From assembly GCA_964537925.1 (NCBI GenBank), contig CAZICV010000003.1, positions 310,001-374,000 on the forward strand: a stretch of 64,000 nt of DNA. The letters are read 5' to 3'. The DNA is from SLDF01 sp964537925 (GTDB lineage: Bacteria > Bacteroidota > Bacteroidia > Chitinophagales > Saprospiraceae). Both the position numbers and the translations under genes were made by a program. Of the stretch, positions 18,718 through 28,768 are shown piece after piece (position 1 is the stretch's first letter; every line of letters begins with the position of its first letter). The notes under the pieces are model-generated. The model saw only the letters and a list, made by a program, of their open reading frames with translations. It was not told the origin of the DNA and did no database searches.

Positions 18718-19623
18718 ATGACATTTACAACTCATTTATTCCTTGGCTTCCTCTTGTTGTTAACTCCAACAAATCCAATCGTCGCCCAGCCCGGCAAAAA
18801 AACAGTGACTATAGCGCCCTTCACTTTTTCCAAACAGGCTGTTTCCTCTGCCGGGGCCGAGGTCGTCAGTAAAGAGGTACAAGCGATACTGACAACGAGC
18901 AGAAGATTTACAATGGTTGACCGGGACAATAGCCAGCTCATCAATGCAGAACGCGAATTGCAAAAAGGCGAAGACTTTATAGATAGCAAAGTAATTGAAC
19001 AGGGTGCCAGCCTGGGGGCAGACCTCATTTTCATCGGGCATGTCATTAGCTATTCGTCAAAAGAAGGCCCCGTAATTCATTTAAGCATTATAGATATAGC
19101 TACCAGAGAGATCACGGCAAGTGAAATCATTACTACCCAGGAGCGCCGTATAACTGCGTTGAACCGCACCGTGGATGCCGCAACCAGAGACTTATATTAT
19201 TCTTCAAATAAATGGCGCAAGACAGGGAAACCGAAGGTTACTGTTGTGACAACAATTATTAAAGAGGCCTCGGCCATGAACAATACTCTTGAGAAACAAC
19301 TCCTGGGTTTCATTGACGACCATTTTCCCTTACGGTTCCCCATACTCCAGTATGATGAAATCGATGAGCGCAAAGGAGTCCAATCCGTTCTTTTACAAGC
19401 CAACGAGAAAGATGGCCTAAAAAAAGGAGACAAGTTCAAGATCGTGGAAGCTGTTTCCATCGAGTCTCGTACCGGAGCCTCCTTCACCAGAGAAAAAGAA
19501 ATAGGGAAAGCACAAGTAAAGCAGATAGAGGGAGATGTCACAGTATGCAAGGTCACTTGGGGCCATGAAGAACTGGTAGCACTGCGGGGCAAACCAAATG
19601 TCTACCTAATCAGAATCAGATAA
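18718..19623 (+). CDS. CsgG/HfaB-like secreted protein
   Basis: 301 residues with a signal peptide (LFLGFLLLLTP, cleavage near VAQ). Residues about 25-170 resemble the CsgG/LpoB-type fold: VTIAPFTFS, then RRFTMVDRDN, GADLIFIGHVISY and IDIATREIT. No lipobox cysteine is seen, so it differs from typical CsgG lipoproteins. The C-terminal 130 residues are a separate domain. The family includes curli secretion pores and related envelope proteins. No curli genes are nearby, so that role is not implied. The next gene, 101 bases on, is also a secreted protein. Confidence 0.65.
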   Translation: MTFTTHLFLGFLLLLTPTNPIVAQPGKKTVTIAPFTFSKQAVSSAGAEVVSKEVQAILTTSRRFTMVDRDNSQLINAERELQKGEDFIDSKVIEQGASLGADLIFIGHVISYSSKEGPVIHLSIIDIATREITASEIITTQERRITALNRTVDAATRDLYYSSNKWRKTGKPKVTVVTTIIKEASAMNNTLEKQLLGFIDDHFPLRFPILQYDEIDERKGVQSVLLQANEKDGLKKGDKFKIVEAVSIESRTGASFTREKEIGKAQVKQIEGDVTVCKVTWGHEELVALRGKPNVYLIRIR

Positions 19624-19724
19624 CTACTATACAACGGGTAAAGCTCCATTTTACTGGCACCAGCCACCATTATATCGCCACTTAAATTCGTACGAAGGCT
19701 TACCACACACTCTAATTAAACGCG

Positions 19725-20675
19725 ATGAAGTTTGTCTATTTTTTTCTGCTCTTGGGTGCCCCTTGTTTTTACACCATACCTGTATTTGCTCAAAACACCG
19801 GAGTAGTAGGCCAATCTAAATCTGTCAACCAGGTACAGCCGGTCATCATCATCGTACCGTTTACCAAAGAAGGGAGAACCATTCGTGAGGTACTGGAAGA
19901 GGATGTTACTCGCCGCGTAGCAATTACTAAAGTCAAGGAAGCCTTTGACATGCGAGGGTTTAGCACCGTGGATTTTCTCGCAAGGTTACGGGCTACGGAT
20001 ATGGACCGGCCCATGACAGGGGATACCCTCAACGATGTAAAAAAACAAATCATCGAACTCTCTGGTGCCGACATCTACGTTGATGTGGAGGTAGCTCCAT
20101 TGACAAGCAAGAGCGGAAACAGCGTAAGACTGATCCTCACGGCATATGATGCTTTCACAGGAGTGTCCCTCGCCAATAAAACTGGGAGCAGCCCTAAGTT
20201 TTACACAGAAGACTATGGGAAGCTGGTCGAAAGAGCTTTGGAGGAAGAAACAGGCCCATACAGCCCTCCAATGCTGGAAGATTTTCTAAACGTGATACAG
20301 ACCAAATTCACAGATATCGTGGAAAACGGACGTTTTATCAAGATTCAGTTTAACCTGTCTCCAGATGCTTCTTTTGATTTAGAGGATGAGTTTGGGCCGC
20401 AGAGGCTTCCTCTTTCCGACATATTGGAAGAATGGATGGCAGAAAACGCTTTCAAGAGCTACTACCACATCCAAGGCGCTACCCCGAAAATACTGATATT
20501 CGACAAAGTACGGATACCCTCACATAACGAGTCCGGGAAAAACTATACGCCAACCCGGTTTGCCCTGCAACTAATGCAGTTTTGTAGTAAGTTGGAGCCC
20601 GTCGACAACCCTGGCACGCGCTTGCAGGTGAAACGGGACGTCCGTGGCGGGACTATTTATATCACCATTCAATAA
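19725..20675 (+). CDS. secreted DUF6175-like protein
   Basis: 316 residues with a signal peptide (FFLLLGAPCFYTIPVFAQ). The body begins QPVIIIVPFTKEGRTIREVLEED and contains GADIYVDVEVAPL, a pattern I associate with DUF6175 and distantly with the CsgG-like fold of the preceding gene. No catalytic motif is visible. It probably shares a transcript with the CsgG-like gene and acts in the periplasm; this is inference from order and signals. Confidence 0.6.
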   Translation: MKFVYFFLLLGAPCFYTIPVFAQNTGVVGQSKSVNQVQPVIIIVPFTKEGRTIREVLEEDVTRRVAITKVKEAFDMRGFSTVDFLARLRATDMDRPMTGDTLNDVKKQIIELSGADIYVDVEVAPLTSKSGNSVRLILTAYDAFTGVSLANKTGSSPKFYTEDYGKLVERALEEETGPYSPPMLEDFLNVIQTKFTDIVENGRFIKIQFNLSPDASFDLEDEFGPQRLPLSDILEEWMAENAFKSYYHIQGATPKILIFDKVRIPSHNESGKNYTPTRFALQLMQFCSKLEPVDNPGTRLQVKRDVRGGTIYITIQ

Positions 20676-21029
20676 ACCCGCCTTGCTCAACCAGCAAGGC
20701 TAGTGGGAACGGCCCCAAATTAGATAAATACAAGTTTAATCATGTGCAATAGCTACTACTTGATCTTGACGGTTAAGTAGGCCCTAAAAAAACTACCGAA
20801 TGCTCTGTACTAATGTCGAACGCATTGTTCAAATACGACAGAGTGATTTTCTGCCCCTTCAGCCCGTATGGAAGAGGTGTTAGAGCGGAATTAGTCACGA
20901 CTTAATTGTCTAGCTTGAATTTAATGGTTTTCAATCCAATCGTCCCTGATCAAGTCTTGATTTACACACCTGAGATGCCGTTGAAAGTATAAAACAGGAC
21001 TTCCTGCACTTTTGGTAGTTGGTAATTCT
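20676..21029. other. gene-free region with a hairpin after the DUF6175-like gene
   Basis: The hairpin GCCTTGCT-CAACC-AGCAAGGC at 20680-20700 begins five bases after the stop and may end transcription, though no T-run follows. The remaining 330 bases show no gene and no other clear signal. The region separates the secreted-protein genes from the leftward element genes. Confidence 0.5.
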
Positions 21030-21272
21030 CTATCGACTCATATCCATGTCCTTCCCTCTGTTCCGATCCTGTTTTTCAGGCTGATCCGGTTGTATATTCT
21101 TGACCTGCTCGTGGGCCTTCTCCCGTTCATGCTCCCGGATACCCGCCCGGATAATTTGCGCCTGTTCGTTCTTGCTTCCTGCCAAAGCCTTCTCAAGCTG
21201 CGCTGCAAGTTCAGGCCGGTATTGGCGAAGCGAATACCCGGCATTGAAAGCTCTTTTGTCCAACTCTTCCAT
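21030..21272 (-). CDS. small acidic/basic mobile-element protein, unknown function
   Basis: 80 residues, no membrane segment. The N-terminal half is helical (LDKRAFNAGYSLRQYRPELAAQL), the rest is highly charged and it ends KDMDMSR. The same kind of ending, KDIDMER, closes the unrelated 165-residue protein at 41953-42450 next to the relaxase. It follows the HTH gene with a two-base gap and is surely cotranscribed. Function not recognised. Confidence 0.6.
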   Translation of the reverse strand: MEELDKRAFNAGYSLRQYRPELAAQLEKALAGSKNEQAQIIRAGIREHEREKAHEQVKNIQPDQPEKQDRNRGKDMDMSR

Positions 21273-21274
21273 AG

Positions 21275-21577
21275 TTACAATTCAGCGTTTGAATGCCTTT
21301 CGATATAGTTGAGAATACTGACCCTGTCATACAGTATAGTCTTGGCCCCCATATGCGAAGAGCGGATCGCTTTTTCGTCGCGCAGACGCTGAAGGGTTGT
21401 TTTTGAGCGGATTTTCAACATCGACATCGCCTCTTCAGCGTCTATCCATTTCTCCGCGGTGCCGTGTTTCTCACAGTATTGTTCGATGGCAGCCTCGATC
21501 AGATTTATGAGTGTCTGTGGATCGAGACATATCTTTTCCGGCAACCCGTCTGCTGTCCTGGCGCTTTCGTCACCCAT
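21275..21577 (-). CDS. helix-turn-helix (excisionase/AlpA-like) protein
   Basis: 100 residues. The C-terminal 55 residues read WIDAEEAMSMLKIRSKTTLQRLRDEK then a wing with ILYDRVSILNYIER, the form of the HTH_17 family used by excisionases and small regulators of Bacteroidota mobile elements. The N-terminal part is a helix typical of these element regulators. No integrase is directly adjacent, so it may be part of an old element. It heads a two-gene unit with the 80-residue protein. Confidence 0.75.
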   Translation of the reverse strand: MGDESARTADGLPEKICLDPQTLINLIEAAIEQYCEKHGTAEKWIDAEEAMSMLKIRSKTTLQRLRDEKAIRSSHMGAKTILYDRVSILNYIERHSNAEL

Positions 21578-21603
21578 ATTCGAGATATGTTTTGGAATGT
21601 GTC

Positions 21604-22494
21604 TTAATATGTGATGCGCACAACCTGTGTTGCGGACAGGGAATCATGCCACCCCCTCTTTCCCAGAAAAGACAACGCTTCAAGAGGAATCAGCCTGCAT
21701 AATGTCCGTCCCAGGATAGTCATACCTGAAGGCCTGAAACCGTCTTCCGTAACAACACAAGTGCCTGTAAACATCTTGCCCAGCGTCTGTCCGGTGAGGC
21801 CTTCTAAAGCCCAATAGTAAATTACAGTTCCTCCATACAGTAGGGTCCAGTCATTCAGCTCCCGAAGAGGCTCATAAAATACAGTAGCGAGGCCTATCAG
21901 AAAACCGGCAGCCATATAGTCTACAATGGCATTCGCCAGACGCCGCCACTTCCCGGCTATCGGTGGACCCTCCACTACCACACTTCCTCTTACCGGTGAT
22001 CCTACTCCTACGATAATTCGCCCCCCGGCACTACCCGCGTCGTTGAATACCGCCAACTCGAATTCTATCTGTTTCCTGTTTGCGATATTACGGCATCGAA
22101 GGGTCTTCTCACCTTTTGGAGCTACTTCACCAACAGGAACCAATTGTACCTGCATAGCGTGGCGCGTTTCCCACCGCAGGGTTATTTCTTCTCCTTCGTT
22201 CACATAGGTTCTATTTGCCTCAAAACGAATAATCTCGGGTGGCGCCATATGATGACTGTCACCACCCGGGCCGCCCGCCATCATATAAGCCAGGAACATG
22301 TCATAGCTCTTCCTTTCGGCAGGATCGCAGAGCACTTCATATGCTTCCTGTATTTCCTTGAATTGCTGTTCAAAGAATGCATCTCCGCCGTTCACATCAG
22401 GATGAAATTTCTTCGATAATTTTCGATAGGCCGTTTTGATCTCTTCTATTGATGCATCCGTCTCGACCCCAAGAAGGTGGTAATAGTTTTTCAT
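21604..22494 (-). CDS. J-domain protein fused to an RDD-family membrane domain
   Basis: 296 residues. Residues 1-70 are a J domain with the HPD motif (KFHPDVNGGD) that stimulates Hsp70. Residues about 85-165 form a beta-sandwich-like segment (FEANRTYVNEGEEITLRWE). Residues about 185-290 are an RDD-like membrane domain (IVDYMAAGFLIGL, then GQTLGKMFTG and LGRTLCRLIPLEALSFL). Unlike DnaJ it has no Gly/Phe or zinc-finger region. It probably recruits DnaK to the inner membrane. The gene for a multi-pass membrane protein lies 15 bases upstream in the same orientation. Confidence 0.8.
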   Translation of the reverse strand: MKNYYHLLGVETDASIEEIKTAYRKLSKKFHPDVNGGDAFFEQQFKEIQEAYEVLCDPAERKSYDMFLAYMMAGGPGGDSHHMAPPEIIRFEANRTYVNEGEEITLRWETRHAMQVQLVPVGEVAPKGEKTLRCRNIANRKQIEFELAVFNDAGSAGGRIIVGVGSPVRGSVVVEGPPIAGKWRRLANAIVDYMAAGFLIGLATVFYEPLRELNDWTLLYGGTVIYYWALEGLTGQTLGKMFTGTCVVTEDGFRPSGMTILGRTLCRLIPLEALSFLGKRGWHDSLSATQVVRITY

Positions 22495-22509
22495 ACGCAG
22501 GGTTTATTT

Positions 22510-23334
22510 TTAGTATGTGCTTTCTCTCGATACTCCGGTGTTGGTGACCTTCCTATAGTATTTGTGGTACTTGTATTCTTCCCAGGCAAGCGAGCAGGCA
22601 GCAAAAAACAGGAACAGAGCCAGGTTTAAGCCTCCGAATAAATAACTGACGGCTGCGAACAATAGGATCAGCACCGGCTCTGCCAAAAAACGGACCGCTG
22701 GCCTGCTTGCCTTGAGCGTCCAGCTCATCCTGTGCCTGTTTTTCTTAAACCCTACTTTTACGCCCGGATTTATAAGGCGACCCAGAAACCGGCTTCTCCC
22801 TCTGGACTCAAGACTTGGTCGGTCTTCCGAGTCCGATTTGAACAGATCGAAAAAGAATTCGAACAACACGAGAAGAACAAACAGATAGCTATAGTACCAA
22901 AGTATCTTACTGCCGTCATATGGGGCTTTCAAATTAACGAAGCTGGGGAGAAGAGCCAGATTGCCCAATGCCTGAACCGTATAGTTCCCCGCCACATATA
23001 CCGGGCGCAGGGCTTCATCCAGTTCGGATGGCTCAAGCTGACTTTGTACCGTAAAAACGGCAAACTCTTCATCAAGCGGATGGAAGTCAAAATCCTTGAC
23101 GGCGAAGAACCGGAGCAGAAGCAACGACAGGAGCACAGTCGTGATGCCATGAGAGTACGAGCCGATGCCCTTGCGCAGTACAACCTGCACTGAAAAGGAA
23201 AATGCACGGATCACAGCACTTACCGCCCACACTACAGGTCCCAGATATATCCCATATCGACCCTTTCGGGCGCTATAGGAGTTTCTTAATCTAAGCTGCT
23301 CGGGGGTTTCCAGGCTGGATTGCTGATTCTTCAT
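22510..23334 (-). CDS. multi-pass membrane protein, unknown function
   Basis: 274 residues. Four or five hydrophobic segments: about 30-50 (VVWAVSAVIRAFSF), 60-80 (TTVLLSLLLLRFF), 140-165 (YSYLFVLLVLFEFF) and two near the C-terminus (VLILLFAAVSYLFGGLNLALFLFF). No family recognised. It is the first gene of a two-gene unit with the J-domain/RDD protein, which suggests a shared membrane complex; this is inference from spacing alone. Confidence 0.65.
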   Translation of the reverse strand: MKNQQSSLETPEQLRLRNSYSARKGRYGIYLGPVVWAVSAVIRAFSFSVQVVLRKGIGSYSHGITTVLLSLLLLRFFAVKDFDFHPLDEEFAVFTVQSQLEPSELDEALRPVYVAGNYTVQALGNLALLPSFVNLKAPYDGSKILWYYSYLFVLLVLFEFFFDLFKSDSEDRPSLESRGRSRFLGRLINPGVKVGFKKNRHRMSWTLKASRPAVRFLAEPVLILLFAAVSYLFGGLNLALFLFFAACSLAWEEYKYHKYYRKVTNTGVSRESTY

Positions 23335-23559
23335 AAGTCAGTCTCAAGAAATCGTCAAAAGACTTCTGAAAGGCATACCAATCTGCTTAGATACTATTCG
23401 TTGGACGGCGGGAACCAAAGGTTGTATTTACACCAAAATATCTGGCCAAAATATAGATATTCGATGAATAACTACACATAGTATAAATGCGCAACATTGA
23501 TACGTATTTACACTTAATTATACCTCTATAATTGATGATTATTCTTAAAACAGGGACTA

Positions 23560-24162
23560 CTATTCATAGTCCTTGTAATGCACATCAAATCGGCCATCCG
23601 TAAACCGGATTGTATCTCGACGACTCGTCACAGCAGAAAAGCCGAAACGGCCTGAAACGATCTTATTCACCGTATCCAGATGAGTGATCTCTAGGAAATG
23701 TGGTTCATTTAGAGCTTTTGCACATGAGCCACCACGTCTCGTATCTGAAAAGATAAAATCATCATTAGATATTGGTGCCATCTCCCCGAAATGTATACGA
23801 GTGGCATTAAGATTGATGGTCTGATATACTGTGTCGCAGGAATAGGAGAAAGTCTTTCTTAACCTTACTCTTAAACTAGGAGAATTAACTTTTCTGTCAG
23901 GGGTATATAACACTTCAATAGAATCATACGGAGACGGAGCCCCAAAATATTCCCCGGCATGCGGAACCCAAACCTTCCCTCTCATAAGACACCCTGCGGT
24001 ATTCCTGCCCTCATGCGTCAGCGGAGGCAGCTCCGTCGGCATGTGGTCACAGTTTTGGGGTTGAGGTTCCGTGATGGATTCTTTATCGCAGCCGGTGAAG
24101 CTCGCAAGCAAAAACGTCGCGCTTAAGGCGGCTGCCTTCAAATTTGATTTAATTGTGCGCAT
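23560..24162 (-). CDS. small lipoprotein, unknown function
   Basis: 200 residues. The N-terminus ends in a lipobox-like LLASFTGC, so Cys25 is the likely lipidated residue. No known domain; the body has three other cysteines and many beta-prone segments. The ATG lies one base after the stop of the large T9SS protein gene, so the two are translated from one message, and the upstream AAGGAAG inside that gene can serve as ribosome site. An accessory role for the T9SS cargo is plausible but not shown. Confidence 0.65.
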   Translation of the reverse strand: MRTIKSNLKAAALSATFLLASFTGCDKESITEPQPQNCDHMPTELPPLTHEGRNTAGCLMRGKVWVPHAGEYFGAPSPYDSIEVLYTPDRKVNSPSLRVRLRKTFSYSCDTVYQTINLNATRIHFGEMAPISNDDFIFSDTRRGGSCAKALNEPHFLEITHLDTVNKIVSGRFGFSAVTSRRDTIRFTDGRFDVHYKDYE

Positions 24163-24163
24163 T

Positions 24164-27100
24164 TTACTTCCTTTTGATCCACTTGATGTAAGTACGATCT
24201 GCCGGGGCCTGTGCCGAGTTTACCTCGATTATATACAGTCCGTCTACCCACTCTCGTGTATCGAGGGATATCGTGTGGTTGGAAATATTACTAAAATTTT
24301 CATATTTCACCACCCTGCCGTGTATGTCCTTAACGGAAACTTCCACCGTTTCTAGCGTTCCTGTAAATAAATACACAAATTCCGTGCCAGGGTTGGGGTA
24401 CGCACGGATTAAACCACTGTGAATGCCTTCGGCATCCACCAATTTATGGAGATTGTCTGCAATTCCCAAATTTTGAGGTCTTAAAAACAAACCACCCTCA
24501 AGGAAAATCTTCGCTACATCCTGAAGATGGCCGCAATAGTCCGTCACCCAGCCAATGCTTGATGTATCGCCTGGTGTTGCCACCGCGAACTGCTGCATAT
24601 ATTGTTCGGCATAGCTGGTGCTGTCGGACAAGAAGGAGAGGTATCCGTATTCATAAAAACCATTCCAGAAAAATGATCCTAGGGCCGTATCCTGGTTGGC
24701 GCAGGCGTATGTTAAGGACGGCGTCCATCCCCCCGGCGTTGAAAATTCGTCCATAATATCCTCGTTGGAAGGCAGGACGATCGGGCCGCCAGGATCGCTG
24801 CATGTTGTTGGCATTTTCGTTACGTACGACGAGCTTTCAAGAGGAATTTGTGTCACGCCCTTGACGATAGAATATGTTCCGCCAGTCGGCCCCGCGCCGC
24901 CCCAATAATTACCCCGTGCATACACGACCGGGATATCCCGGTCGTCCAGCTCTATATCAAACAGCAGCGACCCGGAGGTAATGGCCGGCAGGAACGTATT
25001 AGGCTGCAGGGTTCCCGTACCCCTGGCTTTTGCATGAGTAGGTGCGTCAATCGCCAGCAGGATATCCGTTCCCTGTATGCCGATATGATTATATACGAGC
25101 TGCGCGCAATCCATGAGCACAAGCCCGTTGCTCACGAGGTTCCCGTTAACGATCTTGTGCTCCCCTTCCAGCAGAACGCCGTTATCGTTATTCGCTATGC
25201 GCGATCCCTTGTAGAAAAACAGGTTGGAGCTTGTGTTCTGTATGCTACCGTTTACGCCGTTATCGTTATAGCGAATCTCCGTATCCGAGAAGCGGACATA
25301 TTTGCTGTTGCGAACCGATACCCCGTCTTCCTGTTCCTCTATCACACAGCTTTCAATGGACGCTTCCTTTACCCGCAGCAGGTCAAGCCCTGTCGCGTAA
25401 TTGCGCCCATCCGTGATCTCGGAACCGATCAGGTAAAAATACCGGCAGTCGATCGCGCTGATCGCCGTCAGGCATTCCGTGAACAGGCAGTCTTCTATAC
25501 GCAGGTAATGCGGTATGGTGAAATCATAACCGTTGATGAAGATAGCGTTCTCGAAATCATGGAATGTCGAGGACTGAATATCCAGCCTTCGCGGATAATT
25601 GGCGGAGATCGCCACATAACTGTTATCCTGGTGGAAATTGACATCTTTCGTTCTGAAAGTCGTCCCTGAAGGCACAGACAGAAAGCCGTCATCCTTGCAG
25701 GAAACGGTCATTTCTTCCAGCAGAATGCGTTTATTGGTCGGTACGGCCAGCGGGATAGAGTTAATCACGATATTGCGGTGCTCTGTGCCTGATCCTGTAA
25801 ATACCCATTCCGTCTCATGAAGGGTCAGCGAATGGCCCGGCAGGAACTCGAAATACCCGTTCCCGGAGAAGTCAAAATCGCCTTCGACGACCAATTGGCC
25901 TTCCACCTGGATTACGGCAGTACCGTTCGGATCATTTCCGTCCCATAGCTGGACGAGTGCGCCAGGTTCGAGGATAAGCCTGCCCCCCGATTCCACTTTC
26001 AGACTGGAATATTGTGAAACCCGCAGGATGCCGCCTTCCTCTACACGCAGCTCGCCGTTGTTTTTAATGAAACCCCTGGCACCCCATTTGAGCTCAAGCA
26101 TCCCGCCGGACTGAATTTCTCCTTTGCCGAAATCAGCGAAGATCAGGTGGCTTTCCGCGTTGACGACCACTTCTCCGTCATCGCCGATGCGCAGCAGCGC
26201 CCCTTTCTCACAAGTAACATTGGCATGGTGCGTCTCATCGTCCGTATCGCCCACCACCATTTTCGAGCTGTTCGCTATAATGACGGTTGGAGGTGTGTCC
26301 TCACATGGGTCTTTTGTGATGTAAAACGACCTGCGCGGGTTCACGATGTTCGTCCCGTTAGTGGTTATATCCTGAAAGCCGATCTTGCCTTCATGATTGA
26401 ACCAAAGCTCGTTGGCATTCGACAGGGTAAGGTTACGGGTTATAAGGTGCCCGGAACGCCTTGTCTGTAGCGTCAGTGAAGCGATATTGAAAGGCGTATG
26501 CGACTTGCCCAGATTGTACTGCCTTCCCGAACCCGAGAACTCGGCAGTCGCCAAGAGAGGGTCTGTCTGCACGAAAGAAAGGAAGAAGGGCATGTTGACA
26601 GGCGTAAGGCTCGGGTGCGAGTGGTTATGCTCCTCCTTGTGGGAATCATCGAATACTCCGATATATGAATGTGTCCGGGTAATACCTTCCTCTACAATTT
26701 CTTCCACGTCCGTCATATTGTAGTACAGGTTATCATATTCCGGGTCGCGCAAATCGATGCTGCTCACGGCAGGCGTGATGCAAAACGGCCCGATAGGCAG
26801 CGGCAGGGAAGAATTGAACACAGTTGAAATTGATTGGAGAAAATCCCCCTGATCACCGCCGTCAAATCCCATATAGCCGCCCGGCGCAGTGTCCAGCGGG
26901 TCGGTGTCTGTAACGCGTATGACCTTGCGGTCACTCCACACCGTAACTGTTCCAAACAGGATTTTGATGGCATAGCGCCCGTTATAGACTTCTGTGGGAG
27001 TAGAGGGGTGGTCGGGCAGGTAGTTCAGTTGCAAGTCCAGGTGCAGCCTGCCAATGACCGTAGGGATTGGCGCGTCTAAAGAAAGCAGGCTTGATCCGGG

Positions 27101-28768
27101 GTCTTTCTCTATGCCGTTGCTGTGTTGCTGTCGGATGCCGTTCAGAGAGCCGTTGCTAATCGTCAGATATGTGCAATTCTTCAGGCGGCTATCTTCATCC
27201 AAGCCCATAACCGCCAAATCTTCAAAAAAATCTACTTTAGTTGGAGAGCTAATTTCGTCCTGCGACCACGCCGAGTATTCGATAAGGTCAGCCAACGCCC
27301 TGGCTTTAAATATTTCTTCTATCTCGGTACCTAGAGGGATATAGGATTTAAGGGGTTTTCGTCCCGGCTTGATATTGAGCAGGTGCTTGAGCATGTGCTG
27401 CGCCGCCAGTGAAAAATTGGCTCCCCGGTTGCCCTCGTCGAAATTGATAAAGATATCCGTTTCGTGGTCTTCGTGTTCCGCTTCCATGTCAAGCAAGGCA
27501 AATTTACCAGCGACACCGCCGTGACTTACGCCCACGATTACGTTTTGCTCCCGGCTCCCGTTAAGCTCTTTCAGCTCGTTCACTTTCTTGATCGCTTCCT
27601 TCACACCTCGTGACAGGTTAATAAGCGGCGCTCCGCCGTCCTTGTATGTTAGCCATACAAGGTCGAAACCGTTTTCGCCGACAAAATCTAGCATGGTTTC
27701 ATCGGGCAAGGTCGAAGGGAACGGCTTTTGCGAAAGAAACACGAACATGATGCCTGCCGTCCGCATTATGCCGAGCTTTTCCTTTTGTGGTGGATCGTAG
27801 CCGTTGACGATGATCAGCGGTTTGTTTACACCCTCCTCCGGGCAGCGTAGGAAAAACTCAAGAACATATCCCGATTGGGTTTCATCCGCATCCAGGGATA
27901 CAACCATATCCGGCTGAGGGCCTTCCGAGCCGCCACCGCCGCCAAGACCGGCGAGCAGATCGATCAGGGATTGCACCCACCCGCTTGGAGGTGTACTCGC
28001 GAATATCCCGCGCGACGAGATGATCTTCTGCCCCAGACTTGACCATGCCACTGTTACCGTATCACCCGGATATATAGTGCGAATACTGTTACCGTCATCG
28101 AAATCCACCTCCAGGTAAAGCAGGGTATCAAGCCGGGAGAAAACCTGCTCCGGGCGTAAAATGAACGTAATGGTCTGTTTATAGCTTACGTTCGTCAATG
28201 GCGTAGCTATAAATACGGAGTCAGTTATGTAAGGCGAGGCGGAGCGGCTTATCACATCATGAAACTGGTTGCCGTAAAAGTCTATCAAATCCAGTGAAAG
28301 CGCATCGGGCTTGAACTGGTCGAACCTGTCGGCCAGCACGACAAGCGGCACCGTATCGGAATGCATCAGGTTCAGGGATTCATTCAGGTATGCGTCTTCC
28401 GGCTCCGGAAGATAATACGGGCCTGCACTGTGCCAGGAATCACTCAACCGGGCATAGATTAACCCGAATGTGTTTATATCCGCAGTATCTCCGGCTCCAC
28501 CGGAGAATTTGAAATCCGCCATGTCGATCAGGTCAAGGCTTTTGTCGATCAGGACTTTCGTGGTTATGTAGTTCGTATCGAGCGCTCCGAAGAGATGCGC
28601 AATCGTATGCGACATACTATCGACTTCACCTTCTATCTGAATAGATTGGGCGCGAAGCAAACTATCCGGTGCGACTGAAAAAAACAAAACAGCCAGCAGG
28701 ATCAATAGCCGCTGGCTGTTTTGTTTGCACAACAGGGATACATAACGGGGTCTTCTTAATCCTGGCAT
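24164..28768 (-). CDS. large T9SS-secreted protein: alpha/beta-hydrolase-like domain plus right-handed beta-helix
   Basis: 1534 residues with a signal peptide (LLILLAVLFFSV, cleavage near LRAQ). Residues about 300-480 look like an alpha/beta hydrolase: NKPLIIVNGYDPP, then the nucleophile elbow GVSHGG near residue 413 with Ser as likely nucleophile. From about 850 to 1330 the chain is a parallel beta-helix type repeat region (ESCVIEEQEDGVSVRNSKYVRFSDTEIRYNDNGV in short rungs). The last 80 residues (IRAYPNPGTEFVYLF... GLYIIEVN) are a type A T9SS sorting domain. It should be released or anchored outside the cell. Substrate unknown; a lipase or esterase is possible. Confidence 0.8.
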   Translation of the reverse strand: MPGLRRPRYVSLLCKQNSQRLLILLAVLFFSVAPDSLLRAQSIQIEGEVDSMSHTIAHLFGALDTNYITTKVLIDKSLDLIDMADFKFSGGAGDTADINTFGLIYARLSDSWHSAGPYYLPEPEDAYLNESLNLMHSDTVPLVVLADRFDQFKPDALSLDLIDFYGNQFHDVISRSASPYITDSVFIATPLTNVSYKQTITFILRPEQVFSRLDTLLYLEVDFDDGNSIRTIYPGDTVTVAWSSLGQKIISSRGIFASTPPSGWVQSLIDLLAGLGGGGGSEGPQPDMVVSLDADETQSGYVLEFFLRCPEEGVNKPLIIVNGYDPPQKEKLGIMRTAGIMFVFLSQKPFPSTLPDETMLDFVGENGFDLVWLTYKDGGAPLINLSRGVKEAIKKVNELKELNGSREQNVIVGVSHGGVAGKFALLDMEAEHEDHETDIFINFDEGNRGANFSLAAQHMLKHLLNIKPGRKPLKSYIPLGTEIEEIFKARALADLIEYSAWSQDEISSPTKVDFFEDLAVMGLDEDSRLKNCTYLTISNGSLNGIRQQHSNGIEKDPGSSLLSLDAPIPTVIGRLHLDLQLNYLPDHPSTPTEVYNGRYAIKILFGTVTVWSDRKVIRVTDTDPLDTAPGGYMGFDGGDQGDFLQSISTVFNSSLPLPIGPFCITPAVSSIDLRDPEYDNLYYNMTDVEEIVEEGITRTHSYIGVFDDSHKEEHNHSHPSLTPVNMPFFLSFVQTDPLLATAEFSGSGRQYNLGKSHTPFNIASLTLQTRRSGHLITRNLTLSNANELWFNHEGKIGFQDITTNGTNIVNPRRSFYITKDPCEDTPPTVIIANSSKMVVGDTDDETHHANVTCEKGALLRIGDDGEVVVNAESHLIFADFGKGEIQSGGMLELKWGARGFIKNNGELRVEEGGILRVSQYSSLKVESGGRLILEPGALVQLWDGNDPNGTAVIQVEGQLVVEGDFDFSGNGYFEFLPGHSLTLHETEWVFTGSGTEHRNIVINSIPLAVPTNKRILLEEMTVSCKDDGFLSVPSGTTFRTKDVNFHQDNSYVAISANYPRRLDIQSSTFHDFENAIFINGYDFTIPHYLRIEDCLFTECLTAISAIDCRYFYLIGSEITDGRNYATGLDLLRVKEASIESCVIEEQEDGVSVRNSKYVRFSDTEIRYNDNGVNGSIQNTSSNLFFYKGSRIANNDNGVLLEGEHKIVNGNLVSNGLVLMDCAQLVYNHIGIQGTDILLAIDAPTHAKARGTGTLQPNTFLPAITSGSLLFDIELDDRDIPVVYARGNYWGGAGPTGGTYSIVKGVTQIPLESSSYVTKMPTTCSDPGGPIVLPSNEDIMDEFSTPGGWTPSLTYACANQDTALGSFFWNGFYEYGYLSFLSDSTSYAEQYMQQFAVATPGDTSSIGWVTDYCGHLQDVAKIFLEGGLFLRPQNLGIADNLHKLVDAEGIHSGLIRAYPNPGTEFVYLFTGTLETVEVSVKDIHGRVVKYENFSNISNHTISLDTREWVDGLYIIEVNSAQAPADRTYIKWIKRK

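Noticed and set aside
24848..25669. Rightward frame of 273 codons inside the large T9SS gene
   Set aside because: Antisense to the beta-helix repeats; low complexity explains the open frame.
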